DNA of 64,000 nt from Agriotes lineatus (taxonomy: Eukaryota; Arthropoda; Insecta; Coleoptera; Elateridae): NCBI GenBank assembly GCA_940337035.1, contig CALNHX010002781.1, positions 62,001-126,000 on the forward strand. Reading direction: 5' to 3'. The first letter of the stretch is position 1. Each line of letters opens with the position of its first letter. The position numbers were made by a program, and so were the translations under genes. Below are positions 33,427-44,940 of the stretch, in pieces. The notes beneath the pieces are model-generated. The model did no database searches, was not told the origin of the DNA, and worked only from the letters and a program-made list of their open reading frames with translations.

Positions 33427-36400
33427 ATGTGGTTTTCTGAAAATATTAAAGGTGTACAAAATATAACATATAGTACCACTCAAGCCTCGGAACCAGGACG
33501 GAATACACGGACAAACGACACGGCGAGAAAACGGAAAAAGCGAGATTGGAGAAAGAAAGTTATCAGAATGAGTTGCTGGAACATAACCTCATGGACCCAG
33601 AGAGACCAAGAAATCATCATGGAACTGAATAGACACAAAATCGACATATGCTCTCTGGCAGAAACGAAGAAAAAGGGCAAAGGAAGTGAAAAATATCAAA
33701 ACTACTGCATGTTCTATAGTGGAAAAAACAAAGACGAAAGAGCCCATGCCGGTGTGGGGATACTTATTCACGAAAAGTTTGAACAACACATTGAAGACAA
33801 TATATATATCAATGAAAGACTGATGCACACAATTATGAACTTCGAGAAAGATAAAATCCATATAGTAAGTGCTTATGCACCCGATATGAGTAAGCCCAGA
33901 GAAGAGAGAGAACTATTTTTCAGCAATGTCCAAGACGTACTGGACCAAATACCAGCAAACGAAAAGATATTCATGATGGGTGACCTCAATTCAAGAATTG
34001 GAAACACAGCTACACCCGGTGTAATGCAGCGGTTCAATGAAGACGCGGTAAATAATAACGGTGAAATGCTAATCTCGATTTGCGCTCAAAATGAACTACG
34101 TATTAACAACACCTTCTTTCCCCATCAATGGAGATATAAATGTACATGGTCTAATAGCAGAGGGAAAGAATCGGTTCTGGATTACATAATAACGAACAGA
34201 AACATACACCCATGCCAAATCCTAGACGTTAGAGCATTAAACTCTGCAAATATAGGAACCGACCATAGCCTAATTATATGCAAATTCCGTTACAACCCAA
34301 ACCTAAAAAAGCACAAACAACAAACGGAAAGTGTTACAAAATTTAATATAGAATCATTCATTAACGAAAGCACCAAGGATTTGTACGAAAAAAGATTAAC
34401 AATCCAAATCAATGATAACACAATAAGCGAAGAGGACAACGTTGAACAGGCATGGGAAAAACTAAGTACAAATATACTTAGCAGCGCAAAGGAAGCCATT
34501 GGAGTGAGACGCGTAAAGACTAATAAACAAACAAATACGAAACCGTGGTTTACCGAAGACGTGAAAAAACTAGCAACAGAAAAAAGGACAGCATACCTGC
34601 AATACAGAAGTAACAAAACGCCACAAGAGTACGAGAATTACAAGCAGATACGAAATACAGTAAACAATAGAATACAAACCCTGAAGAAGGAATACTGGGA
34701 AAAGTTCTCCAAAGATATGGAACATGATCTATACGGAGGACAAAAGAAGACATGCTTAGAAATAGGAAAAAACCAATAAACGAATCATTCCAAATACATA
34801 CAATATCTAAAGACGTATGGGCAGACCACTTTCAAAACCTGTACATTAGCAATACTGTAGATAATGAAGAATTAGAAGAAACGATAGATTACGAAGAAAA
34901 TGATGAAATGAAAATAGATATCACTCAAGACGATGTAGCAACGACAATATTAAAACTCAAAAACAGAAAGTCACCAGGTATTGACGCAATCACTAATGAG
35001 ATGATTAAATACGGAGGACAAGCGCTTGCAAAAGAAATAACCATTTTACTAAGCAAAATACTGAAATTCGGTAACATCCCCGACCAATGGCGAACAAGCA
35101 TAACAATACCCATATTCAAAAAAGAACAAAAAACAGACCCACAAAACTATAGAGGTATATGTTGTTGAGCAGTATACTAAAACTATTTACAAAAATCATA
35201 GCCCAAAAAATAACAACACAAATAGAAATAAGTGAAGAACAGCAAGGGTTCCGATCGAATAGATCTACCGTCGACGCAATATTTATACTGCGTCAGTTAA
35301 CTGAGAAATCCATTGAGTTCAATAAGCCGCTCTACCTTTGCTTTTTCGACTTCACACAAGCGTTCGACAGAATACAGCTGAACGACGTATTAAAAATACT
35401 ACAAGAACATAAAATTGATAAAAAAGCGATACATATTATAAAGGAACTAAACAAAAACAGCAATACAAAAATTAAGACCCGCAATGGACTAACGGAAGAA
35501 ATTCCGGTATCAAATGGCATTCGACAAGGGGATAGCTTGAGCCCCGTTCTCTGTAACATTATTATGGATCAAGTAATAAACAGCGTCAAAAATACCAATA
35601 TAGGATATAGAATGGGAAACTGTAAAATACAAGTCCTGGGCTATGCTGACGATCTAGTCCTGACAGCCGAAAAAGAAAACGATTTACAACGACTGCTTTT
35701 CAAACTGAAAACAACTGCAGAACAATACAATATGCAAATCTCCACCTCCAAAACACAATCAATGGTTATATCTAAAACTCCGACACGATGCAAGTTAGAA
35801 GCCGATGGAAAGTCAATTGAACAAGTTATGCATTTTAAATATCTTGGGGCCAATATCTCAAGCGACAACAATACCAGAAGCGAAGTGAAGACCCAAGCAA
35901 CTAAAGCCGCAGTAATATCTGGCTGTCTCCGCGACATCATATGGAGGAACAAAAACATGACGGTAGAAAGCAAAACCCGAATTTACAAGACATGCGTCAG
36001 ACCACTATTAACATACGCAGCTGAAACAAGAGCCGAAACAACAAAAACTAAACAAATCATGAGAGCCACAGAGATGAAAACCCTGCGAGCCATCACCGGT
36101 GTAAGCCTGCGCGATAGGGTACGTAGCGAAAGGATCCGCGAAATGTGTGAAGTGCAAGATGTGGTCAGATGGACTAGGTCGAGAAGAAGACACTGGAGAG
36201 ACCATGTTGAAAGGATGGGAGAAGAAAGGTTAGCGAAAAAAGTTCAGACGCAGACACCTAACACAAAACGGCTCCCAGGAAGACCACACAAACGTTGGCA
36301 CGAGAGTTGGACGTCAACATCACAAGATAACGTGTAAGGAAAAGAGGAAATGGAAGAAACAGGGTTAAACCCTAATATAAGAAGAAGAAGAAGAAGAAAA
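33427..36400 (+). mobile_element. Nearly complete RTE-like LINE with two frameshifts
   Basis: Plus-strand non-LTR retrotransposon encoding AP endonuclease plus RT. Endonuclease (33427-34779): SCWNITSWTQRDQEI, LAETKKKG, MMGDLNSRIG and TDHSLIICK. RT (34752-35168 and 35159-36337): GIDAITNEMIKYGGQ, NYRGI, FDFTQAFDRIQLNDVL, GIRQGDSLSPVLCN, GYADDLVLTAEKENDL and a C-terminal RDHVERMGEERLAKK region. Frameshifts near 34750 and 35160 break it; otherwise few lesions are seen, so it is relatively young. It ends in a (GAA)n tail at 36383-36400. It sits just upstream of the visible exons of Tret1-like gene 2 in opposite orientation. The clade is probably RTE; not certain. Confidence 0.86.
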
Positions 36401-36629
36401 TATAACAAATCTTCGAAATATTGTTAGAATATGTTAGCATCCCATTACATCAATTTTGAAATGCACATTCCCATTTAAATATTTTTCTATTGTGGGAGTA
36501 CGGTAGAAGCAAGAGCACTTTCATGAAATGGTAAGTAAACTCTTAAGTTCACAATTTGGGAATCATTAAGTAGAGGAACAGATACCGATAATATCTGACC
36601 TAACAGCCTTTTACATACGCTTTCTAAAA

Positions 36630-37090
36630 GATATCAATTATTCGTTTTATTAACATCACAGGTGTTCTTAACAAAGACATCTAGAAGCAAGATGTAAGCA
36701 AGTGGGGTAAAAATATCCAATAACTTTGGTCTTATTATTTGTGTTAATTTCCATATTGTATTTACCACCGTTAGTTGGAATAATCGTTGGAGATCGTCCT
36801 CATTTTCCAATATTATTGCATAGCAAATTATATTACCTTCTCTGTTTCCCAATCTATAACCCTCTGCTGACCTCTTTAGTCTTCTCAATTATCTTGTTCA
36901 CTATTACCTTGCATAATAAGATACTTGTGCAGGTCACACGATAAAAACAAGTAGACAACCAAGACAGAAAGGGTAAAATGAAAGTAGGAAAACAAGACTA
37001 GGACTAGGACTATTACAACCTGATTCCAGGACCGTAGCCAGATAATGATTCTAGGAAGGGTAAAGATTTTATTGAAAAGACAAACACATA
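36630..37090 (-). pseudogene. Dead LINE fragment, RT
   Basis: Minus-strand remnant with GYRLGNREGNIICYA and ENEDDLQRLFQLT, i.e. the YADD region in which the second Asp pair is lost. Heavily decayed. Confidence 0.6.
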
Positions 37091-37099
37091 ACTTCATAA

Positions 37100-38425
37100 A
37101 TAATAAAAATTAATAATGGGTAGTTTTACAAAAAAATATGTAAATATTGTTGAAACAATAAAGGTAAAAAGAAGTACTAGTAAAATAGCTCAAGCAAAAA
37201 AAACCAAATCCTAGTTATAAGTGAGGCAAGGAAACAAGAAGCAGGGGAAGAGAACTTTAGTAATGGATATGTAATCAATTATTCTGGAAGTAAAGTACGA
37301 GCAAATAAAGAAATAATACCAAAAATGGAATTGGAAAAGGGAGTTAAGAAATGGGAACTCATAAGTTCAGGGCATATTTATATACAATTAGAACTCCCAC
37401 TCTCAGAATATCGGACACTAAAGCAGTCTGACAAAAACAAACTCGACGCCTTCGAAATACAGTGCTGGTACAAGATGTTAAGAATATTCTGAGTAGAAAG
37501 ACGAACGAATCAGTCAATCTTGGAAGAACTCAAACTAACGAAAAGGTAGCAGAGAGAATAACAAAATTCTTCGGACATGTTATATACAGATGAGACAAAA
37601 CTATAGGAAAGAACCTGATACAATCCATAAAAATGGCCAAGAACTGGAAAAAGTGGAAGGCCATAATCGAGTTATCTTCTGAGAAGGAAAAGAGCACTCA
37701 AAAAACATAGCAATAGTATTAATACTAGCTTTTAAATCCACAGAAACGTGGCCTTACTCTAATTAAAATAGTCTTTGCATATCTAAAATTAAATGGTAAA
37801 ATGCTTAGGCTGTCCCCTTGTCTTATGCCCGCTGTTATTCGTATTTCTGGAGTGAGTTGTTTATTTATTCGTATTTTTGTTTTATTACTTGCATTGAGTT
37901 GCTATATTATTCATACGATCCTCTTCCAGAATATTTATAATATCACCTAACCGAGCTTGATCGAATGTCTTGGTCATATCGATAAAGCTGGCTAATCGAA
38001 CTCGATCGTTTTTTCTGTAAAATGTAAAATAAATATGGCGTTTGTGGTGAACCTGTTTTGTTGGAATCATTGTTCTTCGTGTATGGGTATTAGTTTTGTT
38101 ATTTCTGCTTTTATATAATAATAATAAAATCAAACACTCGATAACATGCAAGAAGATGAAACATATAAGTACTTAGGATTTCAAGAAAACACAAGAATAG
38201 ACCATACAACAGTGAAACAGTTCTCATACAACAATATAGAAACCGTTTAACATTTATTTTAAAAACAAAAAATGTATTCAAAGCAATAAATACATTCGCA
38301 ATACCTGTCCTTAGATATTCATTTGGAATCTTAAAATGTTCAAGAAGTGATTTAGAAAATATCATACGGGCCCTAAATCGTGTAAAGAGAGACTAAAGAT
38401 CGATAGGAAAGAAGGAGAAAGAGGG
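37100..38425. pseudogene. Mixed LINE scraps on both strands
   Basis: Plus strand 37200-37330: endonuclease remnant (ISEARKQEAGEENFSNGY, YSGSK). Plus 37430-37580: RT C-terminus (KLDAFEIQCWYKMLRIF, RRTNQSILEEL). Minus 37885-38040: RT motif (FIDMTKTFDQARLGDI). Plus 38140-38420: MQEDETYKYLGFQENTRI and then out-of-frame INTFAIPVLRYSFGILK, which resembles R2-like RT C-termini. These are independent fragments of at least three elements. Confidence 0.6.
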
Positions 38426-38520
38426 ATGATAGACATTCATGTGCTTTATGCGAAACAAATACAAGCACTCAGCGACTATTTTCACAACAAAAACATATCA
38501 CTGCATAGAGCAAGTTGTTT
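38426..38520 (+). pseudogene. R2-like LINE C-terminal fragment
   Basis: MIDIHVLYAKQIQALSDYFH continues the R2-like fragment before it after a frame change; GMIDI-L--KQI--L--YF is the pattern seen after RT in R2-like elements. It stops making sense at about 38520. Confidence 0.5.
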
Positions 38521-38529
38521 GTGGTTATG

Positions 38530-39165
38530 GCTTTCAATTAGTTGTCTACCCTTCGTGGTTATCAGTCTTGCATCTCAGTATGTATTTTTAGCATTAAAAT
38601 TACCCCCAACGATGAAACGATGTCCAAGAGCATTTAGATGTGTCGCTGTGGACAATAAGCAACTGATAGTGTTAAATGGTCCTAACCAGTATTTTATTAC
38701 AATTAACTGTAGTAGCTTGGAGATGTGATTGAAGTATTAATTTACTTCATAGTGTTTTAACAGGGTTCTTACAATAATGGGCGTTCCTGCATGTGCTGTT
38801 CCAACAGGGTGTAGCGTGACACAGATGGAGTAGTTATGTATTTTTAAATAGTTTCTTATAGTATAATGTGCTTCAGATATTAGCATAACGTCGATATGGT
38901 GTTGTTGAATAAATGTTGTAATTTCAGGTCTATGTTGTTATAGGCCATTTGTGTTCTAAAGTACAATGATTTGTGTTTATGACTTGTATTTGTTGTGCTC
39001 TGCCATCGGATATTTGGGCATATGTAACACCCGGTTGGATTAGTACAGATTGACATCTCTTTAGTATTTGTTTTTCTCTGATAGCAGGGAATGTACTTCG
39101 CAACCTTTATGGTTGACCGAATATATTTTAGGTCAGAGCTTTTCGTTTTACGTAGAACCATTGAT
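38530..39165 (-). pseudogene. Jockey-like LINE 5' fragment: end of gag and endonuclease start
   Basis: Read on the minus strand from 39165. The end of a gag-like ORF (PGVTYAQISDGRAQQIQV, with frame changes) is followed by an endonuclease start with a hydrophobic lead, TTFIQQHHIDVMLISEAHYT and then GTAHAGTPIIV, matching the E-containing SEAH/SETH motif of Jockey endonucleases. There are many stops. The 3' half is missing. Confidence 0.6.
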
Positions 39166-39431
39166 TAAATGGTAGAACTAATAAGGGAGATGTTAGGTTA
39201 AAGTTATACATGTTTGTATGATAGGTTGCGTAACTTATAATCTGTAAGATACTTGTAGTACAGTTGTAAATAAACAGTTCCTAAACAGACACGCTTGGTA
39301 TAACAGATACTTTTCATAGCCAATCAGAACTTAGAAAAATCATTATGAGGGTTGAACTTGTCGGTTTGTACAACTATAAATATTCTTACCCTTTTCACAA
39401 TTGTGTGTGGTTTTCGTTGTTCTGACGAAAC

Positions 39432-40825
39432 ATGAGTTCTTTGCAAGTAATATTTAGCGAAAGGGGCAAGGAGTTACGAGTGGTCGACGGATTTAAATTT
39501 GCTTTCCAGAAATTAATATCTGGTGGTAAAATTAAACGGTGGACGTGTGCTTCGGTAAAACATCCTGCAAGGCATATGTGAAAACCCAAGGTGACGAAAA
39601 TATTGTAATGGAAGCATCTTTATCTCATAACCATAAGAAAATTGCAAGTCCAGTATTGTGCAGAAAAACTTTTAGTAATAATTTAAAACGCAAAGTAGTA
39701 GATGAACTTAGTGAACGGCCTATGAAGATAATTAATCGTGAACTAAGAAAAGATGATGTGGAAACCCTATCAATTGCCGACGTCGAATTGGTGAGAAGGA
39801 ACATTTAGAATGCCCGGAGATCGGTGATGCCACCTATACCGAAAAATATTCAAGAAGTACACACCTACTTACAAACTTCAAACAAAACCAACAAAAACGA
39901 AAACTTTGTACTAAAAAACGACTGCGTCAACAATATAGGGATATTTTCGTGCGAAACCAACATTAGGTTTTTATCCACATGCAGTGAAATATATCTTGAT
40001 GGAACATTTTCATACAGTGGTAAACATTTGCAGCTTTTTACTGTTTTTGGGTTAAAGAACTACATACCTCTTGTGTTTATACTTTTGCCAAAATAGGAGG
40101 TGAAGGTGTATATATCCCCGTTAACTTATGTTAAGGAGGAGTGCATAAAAACCGTACAACAATTTTTGCCAATGCGAGTAACAGCAGATTTTGAAGTTGC
40201 CATTCATAAAGCTATACGTGAAGTGTTTCCTGAAACCGTGATGCGAGGATGCCGCTTCCATTTAGCTCAGTCTTGGTTTAGGACAATTCAAGAGTTGGGT
40301 TTAGCCAGTAAATATTCCAAATGTGAATTGGAAACTTCAAAACATCTGTCATACATTTTTGGTTTACCGTTTCTGGGACCGGAGGATGTTGGCGATTGTT
40401 TTGCAATAGACCTAGGTGCAATTCGACACACATCAAACGCTTTGACGAAATTAGATGATTATTTAGTAAATACGTATATTGAAGAAAATTCCTTGTTTCC
40501 TCCACACATCTGGGCAGAGCACTCGTCATCCCTTGAAAGGACCACTAACGCCTGTGAGTCGTTTCATGCGAAATTTAATTCATGTTTTTATACACCTCAG
40601 CCTAGCATAATAACGTTTGTTAAGATTCTGTTAGATTTTCAAGTTAATTCTTACATTAGACAACGAAGTGTAAATCTACCGAAAATTATTTACAGTAAAA
40701 AACTATTAAGTAGGAAACAATTCTTGGACAAGAAATTTGAAGAATTGCAAAGTAGCAGGCTTACCGCATTTGAATTTGTAAAAACTGTTTATTCGCAATC
40801 ACATTGTAATGTGTCAATTTCATGA
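39432..40825 (+). pseudogene. MULE transposase with N-terminal FLYWCH finger, broken
   Basis: Mutator-like transposase. N-terminal FLYWCH zinc finger from 39440: SERGKELRVVDGFKFAFQKL, then KRWTC, CKAYVKT and SLSHNH. The MULE DDE domain follows: EIYLDGTFSYSGKHLQLFTV (first Asp), VTADFEVAIHKAIREVFP (second Asp), and CRFHLAQSWFRTIQELGL with the conserved C-x-F-H. The first about 110 nt are in another frame (shift near 39545). In-frame TAG stops lie at 39806-39808 and 40094-40096. The last 241-residue part (40100-40825) is open. FLYWCH plus MULE is a known combination in insect transposons and domesticated genes. No terminal repeats were found. Confidence 0.8.
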
Positions 40826-41045
40826 CATGACAGCAGCTGGGAACTAGATGATTACTTGAAACTAGCCAGGAAATTATTACACACCCCGAAAAATATTACA
40901 TACCTGAAGAGTGGGGTGTTTCCATGGTGACAAAACATTGAGTGGGTTGTTTTCATGGTAACAAAAATATTAGCTACATCAAGATATCTATTATTCAGAA
41001 TTCAATATTGTAGTTATTTTTAAAATTAGATGATTGCAAATAAAA

Positions 41046-41176
41046 TAGTATACATACCACGGTGGAAAGTTCATCCCTGTCTCGAGATAAAGTTAACCTC
41101 GACGCTACGCGTCTCGGTAAACTACCTAATCTCTCGACAGTAATGAAACACTTCCCACCTCGGTATGTAATATACT
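41046..41176. repeat. ~130-bp MITE with TAGTATA ends
   Basis: Inverted ends TAGTATACATACC and, from the right, TAGTATATTACATACCGAGG enclose a short segment whose interior also pairs (CTCGAGAT/ATCTCTCGA). It is a small foldback element, non-coding. Confidence 0.6.
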
Positions 41177-41375
41177 ATTACTATCAATTTAAATTCTCAA
41201 AAACGAATTAATCCTTTTTTATTGAGATGATATTTTTTTACCACTTCTGTGTATATATTTTTTATTGTAATAAAAACTTATTTTATAAGTTGTATGTATA
41301 ATTGATTAGAATTAAAATAAGAAATATATAGATACATTGATTTGTTATGCAACAAATTCCTAGTTTTATTATATA

Positions 41376-43716
41376 CAGGGTGTTTGGATAATAGGGAACC
41401 ATACATGGATGGTGAGTTCTACGCATTAAAATAATAAAAAAACTTCATATGCAGTATTGTCCGAAAATCGTTAATGGCGTAGATACCGACCCTTAAAGTT
41501 TAACTTTTTTTTTTAATTTTTTATTTATTTTTTATAACTGAGTAGATAACTACTTTAAACTTAGTGCAGGTGCTCTTTATTGAAATGCTCACAAACAAAA
41601 AGAAAATTCATCGATAACATGTATTTTGAACTGGCAGTTAACCTAAAACCATATTTTCTTTTTAGTCATAACTTTTATATCTGAAGACATACCTCCGATC
41701 TAGATACGGCATCTTGTAGGGAATAAAAAAATTAATGTACTCTTGTTTGGTATGCGTAGCATAAACCGTTTGGTTAGAAATTCTATCTAAAGTTTGAAGG
41801 CTTTTCTTTTCAGGGTTATTATCTAATTAGCCTTGATAACAAAAATACCATACATTGATGGTGAGTTCCACGCATTAATATGTATAATAAAAAACTTCAT
41901 ATGCAGTATTATCCGAAAATCGTTATTGGCGTAGATACCGCCCCTTAAAGTTTTTGCAATAGCTGTATTTTATTTTATTCATAGAACACATATCAAATAC
42001 CATAAATCTAAATTTAACATAATAAAAAAACAACACGCGGTTTGATGTTTCTTTACACTTTATGCTACTTTTATAAACATTCACAGCACATGTTCAAAAT
42101 GCCCTCCGTTCATGCGTATACAGCTCTGCGCTCGTAGCACCAACGATTCCCTTACGCGCGCGAATGTCGCTAGTTGATCACGTATAGTTTGACAAGCATC
42201 TATTATACGCTGTCTCAACTCTTCTGAATTCTTGACAGGAGTAGCATAAACAATAGCTTTTAACCATCCCCACAAAAAAAAGTCCAGAGCATTTAAATCC
42301 GGCGATCTTGGTGGCCATGGGACTGATCCAGCCCGTCCTATCCATCTTTCTGGGTAGGTTTCATTAAGGTACTGGCGCACTGCATTACTGAAATGAGCAG
42401 GAGCTCCATCCTGTAATAACCACATGTTTCTTCGGACTTCCAACGAAACATCTTCAAGTAACTGTGGAAGATCGTTCTCTAAGAAAGATAGATAAATCGG
42501 TCCTGTTAATCTATTCGGAAAAAAATGAGGTCCTATTAGTTGATCTCCGAGTATCCCAATCCATACGTTTACGGAAAATCTTTCTTGGTATCCAGCTTCA
42601 ACAATTTTGTGTGGGTTTTCTTCTGCCCACAAATGAGTGTTTCAAAAATTTATAAATCCGTCTCTAGTGAAACCTGCCTCATCTGTATACAAAATGTGAG
42701 ACAGAAATGCTGGATCAGTGGCGCGTTTTTGCAAAATCCACTCGCAGAATTCGATTCGCCGTGGATAATCACCAACTTTTAATGCCTGAACCTTTTGAAG
42801 ATGGTAAGGGTGTAACAGTTGTTCGTGAAGAACTTCCCAAACTATCGAATTAGACACTCCCTCCGTTAAAGCAATCCTTCTCGTACTAGTCCCAGGATTT
42901 GCCTCAACTAGATTTAAAACTCTTTCTTCCATTTCTGCACTACGCGTTGTCCTTGGCCGTCCACGATTTAATCGAGAAGAAATAAATGTAACCTCTTCTC
43001 GAAGGCGTCGATCTATGTTGCCAACATATTTTTATTTGGAATTCGGCGATTAGGAAATGATTCCCTATAAAGACGTTGCGCTTCTCTTGCATTACCATTT
43101 GCTCGTCCATAAATTAGGTGCATATCCGCCATCTCAGCAAAAGTATAATTAAAATTCATTGTTAACACAAACTCAAACGTCAAGTTATACAATAATAATT
43201 GCACGTAAACAACTCGACATCAAACAAACAAAAGTTGCATATTTGTTATCAAGGCTAATCAGATAATGATCCTGAAAAGAAAAGCCTTAAAACTTTAGAT
43301 AGAATTTCTAACCAAACGGTTTATGTTACGCATACCAAACAAGAGTACATTAATTTTGAATTTTTTTATTCCCTACAAGATGCCGTATCTAGATCGGAGG
43401 TATGTCTTCAGATATAAAAGTTATGACTAAAAAGAAAATATGGTTTTAGGTTAACTGCCAGTTCAAAATACATGTTATCGATTATTTTTCTTTCTGTTTG
43501 TGAGCATTTCAATAAAGAGCACGTACACCAAGTTTAAAGTATTTATCTACTCAGTTATAAAAAATAAATAAAAAAATTTAAAAAAAAGTTCAACTTTAAG
43601 GGTTGGTATCTACGCCAATAACGATTTTCGGACAATACTGCATATGAAGTTTTTTTATTATTTTACTGCGTAGAACTCACCATCAATGTATGGTTTCCTA
43701 TTATCCGAACACCCTG
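41376..43716 (-). mobile_element. Mariner-type DD41D transposon with ~470-bp inverted repeats
   Basis: Flanked by TA on both sides. The ends CAGGGTGTTTGGATAAT and, inverted, CAGGGTGTTCGGATAAT start long terminal inverted repeats of roughly 470 bp (41376-41845 and 43245-43716). Directly inside the left repeat, about 110 bp of its outer sequence is repeated in the same orientation (41846-41955: CATACATTGATGGTGAG...). The 2.34-kb element contains one transposase gene on the minus strand, with one frameshift and one stop. Confidence 0.9.
42081..43159 (-). pseudogene. Mariner-type transposase, DD41D, broken
   Basis: Tc1/mariner-superfamily DDE transposase of about 355 residues starting at the Met at 43159 (MNFNYTFAEMADMHLIYG). 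It has an N-terminal HTH region (STRRIALTEGVS), first Asp in ILYTDEAGFTRDG, second Asp in LLQDGAPAHF and third acid in PDLNALDFFLWG. I count 41 residues between the second and third Asp, the spacing of the DD41D (rosa-like) group. A frameshift near 43020 separates the first 45 residues, and an in-frame TGA lies at 42642-42644; everything after 42642 is open to the stop. All three catalytic acids are retained. Confidence 0.85.
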
Positions 43717-43734
43717 TATATTATCAATTTACCT

Positions 43735-44580
43735 ATCACCCTTTTCCTAGTTTGACCGCTGGGAGACAATTTGACTATGTCCATAATTTTAAGTTAGAAT
43801 TAGGGGCACCCCACGGTTCTGTGCTGGGGCCGCTGCTGTATGTGTTATTTGTACACGATTTGAAATAATATTTAAATGCAAAATGCTTAGTCAAGTATGC
43901 AGGTAACACATCTGTAGGGGTCTCAGCGGGAACTACAAGGTTCGGGAGGAAATGGAAATATTTTAAGGACATGTCTATGAAGCCAAAATAAGCAAAATAT
44001 ACTCATATGTTCAAGTCCGATTTTAATTTGTTTCAGAAATACTTTGATTAATTGTAATTTAAAAAATAAAGAAAGATTCATTACAAAACTAACAAAACAA
44101 AACAAAAAAATACACAAATTGCATTAATTCACAACAAATTTTCGAAAACATCACCGCTCACTTCGATACACTTATTTGCGCGTTTATAAATTGAACTAGT
44201 AGCGAGTTTTAGTGAACGATGATTGTGTCCACTTTCGTAGCATAAACCAATGGCTTCATCCATCACCAAATACAAGAATCTAGAGGAGTGAGATCCAGTA
44301 ATCTCGGTGGCCAAGGATGTGGGCCGGTTCTGCCAATCCAGCGATCACCGAAATGGGTACCTATTCAGAAAAGGGATGCGTTACTAGATCGCATGCTTAA
44401 TGCTGCAGCTTTCATTAGACTTGAACATATGAGCTTATTTTGCTTATATTGGCTTCCTGAACATGTCCTTAAAATATTTCCATTTCCTCCCAAAACACCC
44501 TGTATAGAGGAGTACTTATTGACAACGAAATTAGTTGCAACAAGCTTTAAAATATGGTGTGATAGGAACAATTTAATTTT
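43735..44580 (+). pseudogene. LINE RT fragment split by a mariner remnant
   Basis: Plus-strand RT piece with GAPHGSVLGPLLYVLFVHDL and KYAGNTSVGVSA (the YADD motif has decayed). It stops at 43935 and resumes at 44505 with LVATSFKIWCDRNNLI, the block that normally follows. So 43936-44502 is a later insertion. The 3' side at about 44580 is the insertion point of the next LINE. Confidence 0.72.
43936..44502 (-). mobile_element. Internally deleted mariner (DD41D-like) remnant
   Basis: 567 bp flanked by TA. Ends CAaGGTTCGGGAGGAAATGG and, inverted, CAGGGTGTTTTGGGAGGAAA. Terminal inverted repeats of about 85 bp contain AATATTTTAAGGACATG. The minus-strand interior retains a piece of transposase (WIGRTGPHPWPPRLLDLTPL) that matches the third-acid region of the DD41D transposase nearby but has the first Asp of that block changed to Leu. 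It belongs to a different family, since the terminal sequences differ. Confidence 0.75.
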
Positions 44581-44940
44581 TTGTTTTGTTTTATAGAATA
44601 TTTGTATAGTTTAGGTGCCCTGACAACTCAGGTCTTTGGCACCTTATAAATATAACTTACAGTAATTTTCTCATCGCAATGTTTCTATTAGTTATATAAA
44701 CATAAATAAGCCTGTCATTTTAAGAACTGTCAATAGTTTTTGTATCTCTTCATGGTCATTTTTTAACACGTGTTCAAGTTTTCTTTTCGGTTGGGATTGT
44801 CTTCTTTGGTTTTCAAACTGTCTACACTCCCATAAGAGATGTTGTAAAGTAAGTGGAGTATTGCTGGTTTCACAGGTTGGCTTTCGCTCTTCTTTTAGAA
44901 GGTGCCCATGCGTTATTTTCATATGTCCGATTCTCAATCT

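Noticed and set aside
33105..33427. Candidate start exon of Tret1-like gene 2 ending at a GT near 33194
   Set aside because: The upstream frame has no ATG and does not resemble the gene 1 N-terminus.
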